64,000 nt of DNA. It comes from Mycobacterium sp. ACS1612. Its GTDB lineage: Bacteria > Actinomycetota > Actinomycetes > Mycobacteriales > Mycobacteriaceae. The translations under genes and the position numbers were made by a program. The stretch is taken from positions 124,001-188,000 of the forward strand of contig NZ_LZHZ01000022.1 in assembly GCF_001667505.1 (NCBI RefSeq), given 5' to 3'. The notes below the pieces were generated by a model. That model worked only from the letters and a program-made list of their open reading frames with translations. It had not been told where the DNA came from and made no database searches. How positions within the stretch are numbered: the stretch's first letter is position 1; every line of letters starts with the position of its first letter. Positions 25,701 to 34,632 of this stretch are shown one piece after another.

Positions 25701-28007
25701 CTGCGTGAGTTCGTAGGGCACGATGTCGCCGCCGCACGACACGTGGCGCAGCGCCTCGCACTCCTTCGCCGCGGGTTGGGCGAGGAACGAACGCAATGTA
25801 GTGGGTACGAAAAACGCTGCGGTGATCTGGTTTTCAGCGATGCTGTTGGCGATGTACTCGACGTCTGTGTGTCCGTCGGGTTTCGCGATGACGATCTGCG
25901 CACCCGCGATCAGTGGCCAGAAGATCTCGAGCACCGAAACGTCGAAGGCCACCGGGGTCTGGTGGAGTACCCGGTCGCCGACACCGAGCGGGTCGGTCTG
26001 CTGCATCCACAGCAGCCGGTTTCGGATGCCGCCGTGGGTGTTCAGCGCACCCTTGGGCGTACCGGTAGACCCCGATGTGTGAACGACGTAGGCCAGGTTG
26101 CGCCTTGTCACGCCGACCGAAGACGGGCTCGCGTGTCCGGACAGCGACGGTGACAGCCGATCGAGGCACACCGGCTCACCGCTGAACCCGGTCAGCTTGT
26201 CGAGATGGCATTGGTGTGTGAGGCAGACCGGCGCCCCGGGCACGCCCGACAGCATGGCGGCAATGCGATTCGCCGGCTGCGCGGGATCGAGGGGCATGAA
26301 CGCGCCGCCGGCCTTGAGCGCGGCGAGCAGGGCGATGACCAGATCCTCCGAGCGGTCGAGCAGGACCGGAACGAGGGTGTCGGTCCCGACGCCAAGGGCC
26401 TGCAGCCGGTGCGCCAACGCGTCCGCGCGCCGGTCGAGTTCGCCGTAAGTCAGGTGACGGTCCTCGAATGACACCGCCACCGCAGCCGGATGACGTTGGG
26501 CCGCTTGCGCGACCAACTCATGTAAGCAGTCGGGAGCGTCGTAGCTGACCTGCGTTCGATTCCAAGCCTTCTGTTCCCGCGACTCGGCGTCGGTGAGCAG
26601 CGGCAGCTGTGACAACCGCTTGCCAGGGTCGGCCACGACACCACGCAGCAGCGTGAGGAAGTGTCCGGACATTCGCTCGATGGTGGCCTGGTCGAAGAGG
26701 TCGGTGTTGTACTGCAACGCGCCGATCAGCCGTCCGTCCAATTCGCCCATCAGCAACATCAGGTCGCTCAGCGCACCGCCCTGGCCGATTTGAACCGACG
26801 TCAGGTTCAGCGAGTTGGCACCGTCGGATTGACCCGCATCCCGGAAACGCCGGACCTGCTCCCATGCGAAGCTGACCTGAAACAGCGGTGCATGACTCGC
26901 ATCACGAACCGGGTGCAGCCGGTCGACAAGCAGGCTGAACGGAAATTCCTGATGTTCCAACGCGCCCAGCACCGTCTGCTTGATGCGGGCAAGAAGGGCG
27001 GCGAATGTCGGGTCGCCGCTCATATCGGCGCGCAAGACCAACGGGTTGGCGAGATAGCCGACGAGTTCCTGGATCGCTGCGGATTCCCGGCAGGCGAACG
27101 GGGATCCGATCGGCAGGTCGGTTTGGCCGTTGTAGCGGTGCAGCAGAGTCGCGTACCCGGCCAGCAGGGTCATGTACGGCGTCGCTCCCGCGCGACGGCC
27201 GATCTCCTTCAACGCCGCCGCGAGTTCGGCGTCGATGGTGAAATGATGCACCGCACCGCGATAGGTCTGCGCCTGCCGCCGCGGTCGGTCGGTCGGGAGG
27301 TTGGTGACCGGCAGGTCACCGGAAAGCTGCTCACGCCAGTACTTCCAGAGGCGGTCCCCGTATTCACCTTCCAACGCGCGGTTCTGCCTGCGGGCATGCT
27401 GGACGTAGGTCTCCGCACAGGCGTCGGGTGCCTCTGCGCCGAATTGCGCGGCGTAGAGCAGGCGAAGTTCGTCGAGAAGGATATCGAGCGACCAGAAGTC
27501 GACTGCGATGTGATGGATGGCCAAAACCAGTATGTGGTCCTGCGGTCCTCGCCTGAGCAGGGTCAGCCGGAATACCGGCCCGGTTTCGAGGTCGAAGGGG
27601 CGGTTCGATTCCCGACGCAGCCAGTTCTGCAGCCCGTACTCGCCGGGGTCAAGGTCCTGTCGAGCCATCCGCACCTGCCAACGCGGGTGCACCCGCTGTA
27701 TCGGTTGCCCGTCGCGGACGCCATAAGTGGTGCGCAGGATGGCATTTCGATCGACGAGGGCCTGGGCGGCGCGTTCCAGCGCAGCTACGTCGAGTTCGCC
27801 GCTGATCAGACCCGTATAGGTGATGATGTGCGCGGGGCTCCCCGGCGAGAGGTTCTCGAGCAGCCACAGCGAACGCTGCCCGAAGGACAGCGGATGCGTC
27901 GCCGCGGACGATTCGACGCGTTCCCGCAACAACCGCGACAGCAGGGCCCGCTTTTCGTCAGCGGACAGGTCCGCGATGTCCACGTCACGACCGATGGTTT
28001 CTGTCAT
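22737..28007 (-). CDS. Hybrid synthetase: C-A-PCP fused to two KASIII-like domains
   Basis: ATG 28007 (1756 residues) has GGTGAGG 6 bp upstream and overlaps the PKS stop by 23 bp. Domains: condensation 37-470 with HHIAVD at 165-170; adenylation 495-985 with TSGSTGTPKG (644-653), FDVSV, NEYGPAE, YRTGDL and the final Lys981; carrier 1005-1075 with Ser1038 in LGGCS; KASIII-like 1095-1434 with Cys1212 (SNACAG), His1353 (IHQTS) and Asn1390 (ERGNT); second KASIII-like 1465-1756 where these are replaced (Ala1555, no His or Asn). By-eye specificity residues D-V-L-F-V-C-E-V-T-K match no amino acid I can name. There is no thioesterase or reductase, so the active KASIII unit probably releases or extends the chain. 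I know of no described enzyme with this layout. Confidence 0.9.
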   Translation of the reverse strand: MTETIGRDVDIADLSADEKRALLSRLLRERVESSAATHPLSFGQRSLWLLENLSPGSPAHIITYTGLISGELDVAALERAAQALVDRNAILRTTYGVRDGQPIQRVHPRWQVRMARQDLDPGEYGLQNWLRRESNRPFDLETGPVFRLTLLRRGPQDHILVLAIHHIAVDFWSLDILLDELRLLYAAQFGAEAPDACAETYVQHARRQNRALEGEYGDRLWKYWREQLSGDLPVTNLPTDRPRRQAQTYRGAVHHFTIDAELAAALKEIGRRAGATPYMTLLAGYATLLHRYNGQTDLPIGSPFACRESAAIQELVGYLANPLVLRADMSGDPTFAALLARIKQTVLGALEHQEFPFSLLVDRLHPVRDASHAPLFQVSFAWEQVRRFRDAGQSDGANSLNLTSVQIGQGGALSDLMLLMGELDGRLIGALQYNTDLFDQATIERMSGHFLTLLRGVVADPGKRLSQLPLLTDAESREQKAWNRTQVSYDAPDCLHELVAQAAQRHPAAVAVSFEDRHLTYGELDRRADALAHRLQALGVGTDTLVPVLLDRSEDLVIALLAALKAGGAFMPLDPAQPANRIAAMLSGVPGAPVCLTHQCHLDKLTGFSGEPVCLDRLSPSLSGHASPSSVGVTRRNLAYVVHTSGSTGTPKGALNTHGGIRNRLLWMQQTDPLGVGDRVLHQTPVAFDVSVLEIFWPLIAGAQIVIAKPDGHTDVEYIANSIAENQITAAFFVPTTLRSFLAQPAAKECEALRHVSCGGDIVPYELTQRFHATVNAELWNEYGPAEAAVTATYFHCKRGASGPSVPIGRPIANVHVYLLDTHRQPVPIGVIGELYIGGAGVGRGYLNHPDATAASFSPDPFAEADGQLMYRTGDLARYLPDGNIEYIGRRDDQVKVRGVRIELGEIEAALAKHPAIRDSAVVAGPDDRGNTRLVAHLVAGDQDRPSTTDMRLFLRDQLPASMVPAVFCFTEALPQTPGGKVDRRALGAASAATPTPDREFVAPRTPAEKILTEIWSEVLDVENVGIHDDFFALGGCSTHSMEVTVKAKAAGIALTPEAVFVCGTIAELAAQHGGGVAERVTATPEAATTLGGSTVIESIGTYLPAEVVSTEAVVAGCTAEVGIPLGRLTGILNRRVVGPGEYASDLARQAIDDCLARSSHEPDDIDLIVACNTSRYDGPEFRLVFEPGTAVRLRDRCGLSNALAFDISNACAGMWTGITVADAYLKTGQIRRAMVVSGEYISLLAETAQKEIEGPMDPRLACLTLGDAGAAVILERSANDRIGFHDIDMATLGAYSRLCVAKPSEGPHGGAVMVTDSIAATVVAVKAAVPYVAAVMRRHGWRPQNCDHLLIHQTSESSLRDAMLAINREFGKTAAHPGNTIFNLAERGNTASTSHWVALKDHILNNRIQSGDRMVFGISGSGQTVGAALYTFDDLPDRLRLGRKNRRTQSVTASRTVDVHATPRVRIAGVGTVPAGTAETHSVANAVRAAKSCLENARLEPSQLGLLIHAGVYRDEFIGEPAIATFIAGDIGANDDIQSADGTKTLAFDVFNGAVGFLNACQVAAQMIGGGKVQNAMVVTSETENNAADGVHQLLGVQQTGSAVVLSRSDDAVGFGGFVFRYDPEHADALTTYTRQAGGRTWLQIDREPKLATHYLDMVPAAVEELLELENLDRSDIKVVVPPFLPVDDRTELAHRIGIDSARFVEFDGEDDPFTSSVPQGIERAVRQGLAAPGDIGLIVTVGSGLQVGCTTYRF

Positions 28008-31000
28008 TGTCAACCTCACCAACATTCAATATCTCGCGGAGTAGAGCATCGACGTCGTCGTCCGATACCTCTTCCACCTGCGTGAGCAAATCGCTCCACC
28101 GTGTGCCGCTGAAATCATTTGTTCCCGTGATCAAGTCAGCGGCCGCCCGCTGCCGGCCCGAATCGGGAGACGCGGCGAGCCAGTTGGCCAGCCCGACGAT
28201 GCTTGGCCCGCCCAGCAGCGTCGAGAGCGGCACCACGATGCCGGTATCGGACTCGACTTGTGCGCGCAGTTCCGCAGCGATCAGAGAGTCGATCCCGAAA
28301 CTGATCAGCGGCTGTTCGATGTCGAGGCGCGACGGCGCCATATCGATTCTCGCCGCGACATGATCACGCAGATATTCGGTCAGGAGCCGTTGGCGCTCCC
28401 GCTCGTTGGCGCCGCTTAGTGCGGCGATCAGGCCGACTTCCGGCTCTGCGACCTCCACAACCGGTTGTTCGATCGTCGTGATGGGCGCGTCGGTGTCGCC
28501 CAGCCAGAACCGGTTGCGCTGCCACGGGTAGGTCGGGGCCGCGACAGGTCGGCAGCCTGGTGGGTGAAGCTGCTCCCAGGCCACAGCGTGCCCGGCGGTG
28601 TACAGGTTGGCCAACGACGTCAGCATGGTCGCGCGTTCGGATTCGCCTGCGCAAACAGACGGCAGCGCGTCGCCGATCGAGGGGTGCGGGCTGATCTCCA
28701 CGAACGTGTCATGGCCGCGTTCGGTCAGTCTGCTGATGGCCGTCGAAATGCGCACGGGCGCACGGAGGTTCGCCATCCAATGGCTCTCGGCGCGCAGCTG
28801 ACCGTCCAGTGCGTCTCCGGTCACGCTGGAGTACACCGGAACGTTCGCGGGCAGCACCGAAAGGTCGTCCAGTACCTCGTTGAGTTCGGCGCGCGCCGCC
28901 CGATCACTCGTTCGCCGGCCAAGACGCGTGCGCACACAAATCAAGCGGGCGGCGTCCTCCAGGCTCAACGCGCCTGCCGCGTGTGCCGCAGCCACCTCGC
29001 CCATGCTGTGACCGATCACCGCCGACGGTTCGATCCCCCACGACCGCCACAGCGCCGTCAACGCCACCTGATATGCGAAGACGACCGCCCCGGCGATGTC
29101 GACGTCGTCGAGGTAGCCGTCGGGACGATCGGCGAGCAACTCGGTGAGCACGCAGCGTGTCAGGTGGGGGCGTAATGCGCGGCCGGTCGCCGTCAGCGCA
29201 TCTTTGAAGGCGGGTTCGTCGGCGTACAGTTGCCGGCCCATGCCGCACCAGTGAGATCCCTCGCCGTTGAACACGAAGACCGCGTTCGATCGCCGGTCCG
29301 GACGACGTCGCCCGGTCGACAAATTGGCATGTGGTAGCCCGTTTCGGTGCGCGGTCAGCGCTGCCACCATTTCGTCGCGAGTCCGCCCGACCACGGCCAA
29401 CCGGTGATCGTGGTGGGCGCGTCGGACGCCCGCGGTGTAGCAGAGGTCAGCGATCGAAGCTCCATCGGCAAGGACGGATGCGTACCGCTGGGCTAGTTCG
29501 ACAAGGGCCTCGGGCGAACGGGCCGACAGCGGCAGCACCTGGATGTGGTCATCCGTGGTGCCGTCCGCCGTATTCATGACTGAGAGCTGCGGCGCCTCGG
29601 CGAGCACGACGTGCGCATTGGTGCCACCGAAGCCGAACGCGCTGACACCCGCGACTGCCCGGCCGCTGCCCTGCCACGGCGTGAGGCGCTCTGCCACCCG
29701 CAATTTCAGCGCGTCGAAGGGGATGTTCGGATTGGGCTGCGAGAAGTTCAGTGTCGGCGGAATCGTCCGATGCTGCAGGGCCAGAGCGACTTTGATGATT
29801 CCTGCGACTCCCGAGGCGGCCTCCAGATGGCCGATGTTCGTCTTGACCGAGCCGATCATGCAGGGCTCGTCGGGCGCCCGGTCCTCGGCCAACACCGCGC
29901 CGAGGGCATCCGCCTCGACGGCGTCACCGAGGAGGGTGCCGGTGCCTTGTGCCTCCACGTACTGCACGACGCCCGGCGACAAGCCTGCGCGTCGGTAGGC
30001 GTCGGTAAGAACACTTTCCTGCGACTGCCTGCTGGGCGCCATCAAGCCGTTCGTCCGCCCGTCCTGGTTGACCGCACTACCGCGTATCACCGCGTAGATC
30101 GAATCTCCGTCGGCCAGAGCGGAACTCAACCGCTTGAGGACGACGACGCCTGCGCCTTCGCCGCGCACCCAGCCGTCGGCGCGGGAGTCGAACGTCTTAC
30201 AACGCCCGTCTGTCGCCAGCACCCCGGTCTTCGAGAAGCTGACATTCGGTTCATAGGTCAGCATGATGTTCACGCCGCCGGCCAGCGCGAGGGTGGACTC
30301 ACCGTCACGCAGACTGCGACACGCGAGATGAACGGCGACCAACGATGACGAACACGCGGTGTCGATCGACATACTCGGCCCGCGGAAGTCGAAGGTGTAG
30401 GAAAGCCGGTTGGCGGCGATGCTCATCGCGGTGCCAGTCCCGCTGTAGGCGTCGGCAAGATCCGGGCGGAGCATCGACAGGTGCTGATATTCGTTGGTGG
30501 AGATGCCGGTGAAAATGCCGACGTGGCCGCCTGCCAGTTTGTCCGGCACCTGGCCGGCGTCCTCGAGCGCCTCCCATGCCACTTCCAGTAACAGCCGCTG
30601 CTGCGGATCCATGCGGGCCGCTTCCCGCGGCGAGATACCGAAGAATGCGGCATCGAAGTGGTCGACCTGATCGAGGAAGCCGCCCCAGTCGTCAGCCTCA
30701 GCCGCGAGACCGGTTTCTTTCCAACGGCTTCCAGGAGGCCTCCGTACCGCGTCGACGCCGTCGCACAGCATCCGCCAATACGCCGACGGTCCATCTGCTC
30801 CCGGGAAGCGGCAACCGATTCCGATGATCGCGATGGGTTCGTCGGCGTCGGACGGGTGCGCGGACTCGATGGGGGCCTGTTCAACGCGCTGCGCATCGGA
30901 GGCCAGGTGATCGGCGAGTGTCTCGATCGTCGGATAGGAGTAGGTCAGCGTCGGCGGCAACTCGCGGCCGATCCATGTTTCCAGCGCCTTCATCAATTGA

Positions 31001-32934
31001 ATCGACCGCACCGAGTCGAGACCGTACGCCGCGAATGGTTCGGTGATGTCGATCGCGGTCGGTGCGAGGTCGAGGTCCGCGGCGAGTTGCTCTAGGAACC
31101 AGGCTTGGATCTCCTCGGCGCTGCGCCCGGTCTGTTCGAGCGGCTCAGCCGCTGGTGTCGTGACGGGCCGGCGGTGACCGGGCTCCGGCGCCTGCCACGA
31201 TGCGAACGGTACGAGCCGGCCGTCGACGAATTCCTGTTTGCAGGTGCTGCGGCGAATCTTCCCGCTCGATGTGGTCGGGATTCTCAGCACGTCCACCAAA
31301 AGTACCGTGTGTGGCTGGATTTGGTGCTCGGCGGTGATGGCGGTGCGGATCGCGGCGATCACCTCGTCGGTGTCGGCGTCGGCGATCTGTTGGCGGTCGA
31401 CCTCCTGTACGACGACAAGCTGCTCGGGTCCCGACTCCGAAGCGACGGAAAATACGGCACCGCGTCCGTTCAGCAGACCCGGATGCGTCTGCTGCACAGT
31501 GAGTTCGATGTCGGTGGGATGGTAGTTGCGCCCGCGGATGATCACCACGTCTTTGAGCCGCCCTGTGACGAACAGCTCCCCATCGGCGGCGAGGAAGCCC
31601 AGGTCTCCAGTGCGCAGATAAGGCCCGTCATCCGTGTCGGCGGTACGCGCTTTGAACGTCTCCTCTGTCTCGGCAGCCTTGCCCCAGTAGCCGTATGCGA
31701 CATTCGGTCCGGCGACCCAGATCTCTCCAACTTCGTCCGGGGCGAGCCGGGTGCGGGTTACCGGATCGACGACGATGATCTCTTGGCTTGCATCCGCAGG
31801 CCCACAACCCACGATCGGTGCGGCGTTCACGTGATCCGATGGCACCGAGGTGATTCGGTTGTCCCGCAGTGCCGTTTTGTCGATGTGCCGCACGGTCGGC
31901 GTCCTGCCACGGTCTGATTCGCCGGATACCAGCAGGGTGGCCTCCGCCAGGCCGTAGACCGGGCAGAACGCCTGCTGTCGGAAACCCGCAGGGGCGAAGG
32001 CCTCTGTGAAGCGCTGCATCGTCGCTGCGCGAACCGGTTCCGCACCGCTGAGTGCAGCGATCCAGTGGGACAGGTCGAGCTTGGCCCGCTCCTCGGCGGT
32101 GCTGCGTTCAACGCACAGATCGTAGGCGAAGTTGGGGGCCACGCTGACGTCGGCGCGATAGCGGGAGATCATTTCGAGCCATCGCATCGGCCGTTGAATG
32201 AACGCCGACGGCGGAATAAGGAAGCCGGTGCCCCCGGCGTACACGACTTCGAACGTTGCGCCGATGAGACCCATGTCGTGATGCATCGGCAGCCAACTCA
32301 CCAACCGCACATCGTCGCCGCTCACCAATCTGTGCATGTCCTTGAGGTTGGCGAGCAGATTGCCGTGAGTCAGCTGGACACCCTTGGGGGTACCCGTCGA
32401 GCCCGACGTGTACTGGATGAACGCCGTTGCCTGCGCGTCAGTCTCAGGCAGGACCAATTCCTCAGCGGTGCCGTATGTCACATCTGTGTCGACCGCGCAC
32501 CATTGAAGAGAAGCGCCATCTGGCATCTCGTCGATGACGGGCTTCAGTTCACTTCGCACCTCCGCCGTGGTGAGCACGAAGCCGGCGTTGGCGTCAGCCA
32601 TGATGGAGGCGACCCGAGGCATCAGTCGGCTATGAACCGGTGGATGCAGCGGTATTGCAACGGTTCCTGCGTAGAAGCAGCCGAAGATGGCGGCGATGAA
32701 GTCGAGGCCGGAGGGACAGAGGACCAACGCGGTGCCGGTGGCCGTATCGCGTTGCCGCAGCGCAGATCCGATCGCTCGCGCCCTATCGTCCAGCTGCCGA
32801 TACGTGATGCGCGCAGATTCCTCCTCACCGTCGCGGCTGTAAACGAATGCGGTTTTGTCGCCGTGGCGCCTGGCGGCGTGGACCAGTACATCTGCCACAG
32901 ACTTTGGTGGGATTTGCGATTCCTGCACCTGCAT
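27985..32934 (-). CDS. FAAL-ACP-KS-AT-ACP polyketide synthase with internally deleted AT
   Basis: A 1649-residue protein from ATG 32934 (GAGAGAAG before it). Domains: fatty acyl-AMP ligase 10-580 (YTSGSTGTPKG, RTGDLG); ACP 605-680 with Ser641 (GLDS); ketosynthase 698-1115 with Cys861 (DTACSSS) and His1036 (NIGHLEAA), but Gln996 where EAHGTGT is usual; AT-like 1218-1475 with Ser1310 (GHSMGE); ACP 1510-1588 with Ser1550 (GIDS). Between RTRLGRR (1335-1341) and VPVYSSVTG about 75 residues of a normal AT are missing, including the segment with the catalytic His. The FAAL should load a fatty acid as acyl-AMP onto the first ACP. First biosynthetic gene of a leftward operon; hands its chain to the next protein's condensation domain. 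Confidence 0.92.
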   Translation of the reverse strand: MQVQESQIPPKSVADVLVHAARRHGDKTAFVYSRDGEEESARITYRQLDDRARAIGSALRQRDTATGTALVLCPSGLDFIAAIFGCFYAGTVAIPLHPPVHSRLMPRVASIMADANAGFVLTTAEVRSELKPVIDEMPDGASLQWCAVDTDVTYGTAEELVLPETDAQATAFIQYTSGSTGTPKGVQLTHGNLLANLKDMHRLVSGDDVRLVSWLPMHHDMGLIGATFEVVYAGGTGFLIPPSAFIQRPMRWLEMISRYRADVSVAPNFAYDLCVERSTAEERAKLDLSHWIAALSGAEPVRAATMQRFTEAFAPAGFRQQAFCPVYGLAEATLLVSGESDRGRTPTVRHIDKTALRDNRITSVPSDHVNAAPIVGCGPADASQEIIVVDPVTRTRLAPDEVGEIWVAGPNVAYGYWGKAAETEETFKARTADTDDGPYLRTGDLGFLAADGELFVTGRLKDVVIIRGRNYHPTDIELTVQQTHPGLLNGRGAVFSVASESGPEQLVVVQEVDRQQIADADTDEVIAAIRTAITAEHQIQPHTVLLVDVLRIPTTSSGKIRRSTCKQEFVDGRLVPFASWQAPEPGHRRPVTTPAAEPLEQTGRSAEEIQAWFLEQLAADLDLAPTAIDITEPFAAYGLDSVRSIQLMKALETWIGRELPPTLTYSYPTIETLADHLASDAQRVEQAPIESAHPSDADEPIAIIGIGCRFPGADGPSAYWRMLCDGVDAVRRPPGSRWKETGLAAEADDWGGFLDQVDHFDAAFFGISPREAARMDPQQRLLLEVAWEALEDAGQVPDKLAGGHVGIFTGISTNEYQHLSMLRPDLADAYSGTGTAMSIAANRLSYTFDFRGPSMSIDTACSSSLVAVHLACRSLRDGESTLALAGGVNIMLTYEPNVSFSKTGVLATDGRCKTFDSRADGWVRGEGAGVVVLKRLSSALADGDSIYAVIRGSAVNQDGRTNGLMAPSRQSQESVLTDAYRRAGLSPGVVQYVEAQGTGTLLGDAVEADALGAVLAEDRAPDEPCMIGSVKTNIGHLEAASGVAGIIKVALALQHRTIPPTLNFSQPNPNIPFDALKLRVAERLTPWQGSGRAVAGVSAFGFGGTNAHVVLAEAPQLSVMNTADGTTDDHIQVLPLSARSPEALVELAQRYASVLADGASIADLCYTAGVRRAHHDHRLAVVGRTRDEMVAALTAHRNGLPHANLSTGRRRPDRRSNAVFVFNGEGSHWCGMGRQLYADEPAFKDALTATGRALRPHLTRCVLTELLADRPDGYLDDVDIAGAVVFAYQVALTALWRSWGIEPSAVIGHSMGEVAAAHAAGALSLEDAARLICVRTRLGRRTSDRAARAELNEVLDDLSVLPANVPVYSSVTGDALDGQLRAESHWMANLRAPVRISTAISRLTERGHDTFVEISPHPSIGDALPSVCAGESERATMLTSLANLYTAGHAVAWEQLHPPGCRPVAAPTYPWQRNRFWLGDTDAPITTIEQPVVEVAEPEVGLIAALSGANERERQRLLTEYLRDHVAARIDMAPSRLDIEQPLISFGIDSLIAAELRAQVESDTGIVVPLSTLLGGPSIVGLANWLAASPDSGRQRAAADLITGTNDFSGTRWSDLLTQVEEVSDDDVDALLREILNVGEVDNDRNHRS

Positions 32935-33083
32935 ACTTCTCTCACTCGAGTCTGATGGTGGTGGTTGATGAGCCGCTACTGCCTAACAGCGCACCGTCTT
33001 CGGTGTGAGTCCCGCTGGCGGGGAGGGGGTTTTGGCGCCGCATCGAAACAACCCACCTTCATCTCAAACACCGTCACACGTGT

Positions 33084-34457
33084 TCATCGTTGCGTGACAA
33101 ATGTCACCGGGCGGCGGTCAGGTAGGCGATCGGCAGTTCGGCGTTGACCGATCAGCAGACGCAGGATCATCACAGGGTGGAGTAGCCGCACCGGGGAGTC
33201 GACCATCCCGGCGACCCTCAGGAACTGTTCGGTGACCGCCGGGTCGGATGCGGCGGCGGTCAGCAGGCGCTCGAGGTACGCGTTTGCCAATCGCACGGAA
33301 AGTGGTCGCGGGCCGGTGACTCCGGGCAGGCTCAGATCCGACGACACCGCGGTCCGCCAGGCGGCACCGACCAGCTTCCCGGCCGCACGAAAATACCGTT
33401 GCGGCAATCGCGACCGGCCCCGCCGCAGACAGTCCCTGAGCGTGACGGCCTCCAACGCGGCGATGGTCATTCCTTGGCCATAGACGGGGTTGAAACTGCA
33501 GAACGCGTCCCCGATCACCACGAATCCCTCCGGAAATCTCCTCATCTTGTCGTAGCGGCGCCACCGGTTCGACGGCACGCGGTGCTTGGTGACACTGCCG
33601 ACCGGGTTCGCCGTGCGAAGCGCATCCAGCACGTCAGGCGGCGCGATGTCCTCGATGAACGACAGGAGGGTGGCGCAATCCTCTGCCGGCTCGTTGGCCC
33701 CCGTCGAGCCGACAGAGAGGCCCCATCGGTCCCCCTCGTTCTCCAGCAGCGCGAACCCGCTGGTATGACCGGGCTCCGGAAAGACACCGGCGACGTCGAC
33801 GGGCATGGTTCCGTGCGGGATCTGAAACCACTGACTGGTGTAGGTGAGGCGGATCGTCAACTCATCCTCAGCCGGTCTTCGGTAACCGAGTTGTTCGAGG
33901 AGCACCGGTGTCCGCGACCCGCGCCCGGTCGCATCGACAACCAAGTCTGCTGCAATCGTCGATGTTTCGTCGGCTGCGCGGTTGGCGACGACCGCGCCGG
34001 TCACACGACCGTTGTCTGTGCTCGACGTCAACGAAACGACTTCGTGGCGCTCCAGAAATCTGACGTTCGCGATGGCACGAACACGTCGACGGACGACATC
34101 GTCCAACAGCGGACGGCTCGGACGATAATCGCGCAACGGACGGCGCATTCGCCCATGCCTGCATAGCTGGCGAGTGCCTACCCGTATATCGCGCCGCGAC
34201 AGATCCCCGTCATCCCACTTGGGTACACCGGCTTCGTCGAGTTCGTTTAGGAGCCCCGGGAACAGCTCGGCGAGAGTATCGGCGCCACGGGTGAGCAGGA
34301 CGTGGGCATGGCTGGCTTGCGGCACGCCCCTGCGCATCTCCGAACCCACGGGAAGCGCATCGCGTTCCACTACCGCCACGGTGTCGTAGAAGTCGGAAAG
34401 TACTCGGGCGGCGAGTAATCCGCTCATGCTCGCCCCCAACACCAATGCGCGCGTCAT
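33084..34457 (-). CDS. FAD-dependent oxidoreductase, group A monooxygenase/halogenase-like
   Basis: I place the start at ATG 34457 (MTRALVLGASMSGLLAARVL, 457 residues), since the FAD motif GxSxxG should be near the N-terminus. Other marks: LVVDATGRGSRTPVLLEQLGY and GFVVIGDAFCSFNPVYGQGMTIAALEAVTLRDCL. This fits the FAD hydroxylase/halogenase/geranylgeranyl-reductase superfamily; I see no halogenase WxWxIP motif. It lies 149 bp before the FAAL-PKS on the same strand and is a plausible tailoring enzyme of that locus. Substrate unknown. Confidence 0.82.
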   Translation of the reverse strand: MTRALVLGASMSGLLAARVLSDFYDTVAVVERDALPVGSEMRRGVPQASHAHVLLTRGADTLAELFPGLLNELDEAGVPKWDDGDLSRRDIRVGTRQLCRHGRMRRPLRDYRPSRPLLDDVVRRRVRAIANVRFLERHEVVSLTSSTDNGRVTGAVVANRAADETSTIAADLVVDATGRGSRTPVLLEQLGYRRPAEDELTIRLTYTSQWFQIPHGTMPVDVAGVFPEPGHTSGFALLENEGDRWGLSVGSTGANEPAEDCATLLSFIEDIAPPDVLDALRTANPVGSVTKHRVPSNRWRRYDKMRRFPEGFVVIGDAFCSFNPVYGQGMTIAALEAVTLRDCLRRGRSRLPQRYFRAAGKLVGAAWRTAVSSDLSLPGVTGPRPLSVRLANAYLERLLTAAASDPAVTEQFLRVAGMVDSPVRLLHPVMILRLLIGQRRTADRLPDRRPVTFVTQR

Positions 34458-34611
34458 AACGAGACTAACGCACGGCACGACCAAATCCTTCGGTCACGTA
34501 CCGGATACGAGGTACATCACATGTGCATGGACACCCGGCGGAGAATCTCCAGAAGATTGGCACGTGGGTATCAGGCAGTCACAAGGATCGACCACGATGC
34601 CTGCCGCTGAA

Positions 34612-34628
34612 CAACCGAAAAGCGGTTG
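34612..34628. terminator. Small hairpin after the 138-residue ORF
   Basis: CAACCG (34612-34617) and CGGTTG (34623-34628) form a 6-bp stem with loop AAAAG, 4 bp beyond the stop of the leftward 138-residue gene. It may be a weak terminator. There is no T-run, so support is limited. Confidence 0.3.
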
Positions 34629-34632
34629 ACTC

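Noticed and set aside
26661..28085. 474-codon plus-strand ORF inside the NRPS gene
   Set aside because: Antisense to the condensation domain, whose motifs are clear; no protein-like pattern.
33094..33107. Palindrome GTGACA-AA-TGTCAC near the end of the FAD oxidoreductase gene
   Set aside because: Lies in coding sequence just before the stop, is short, and has no second copy nearby; chance is adequate.
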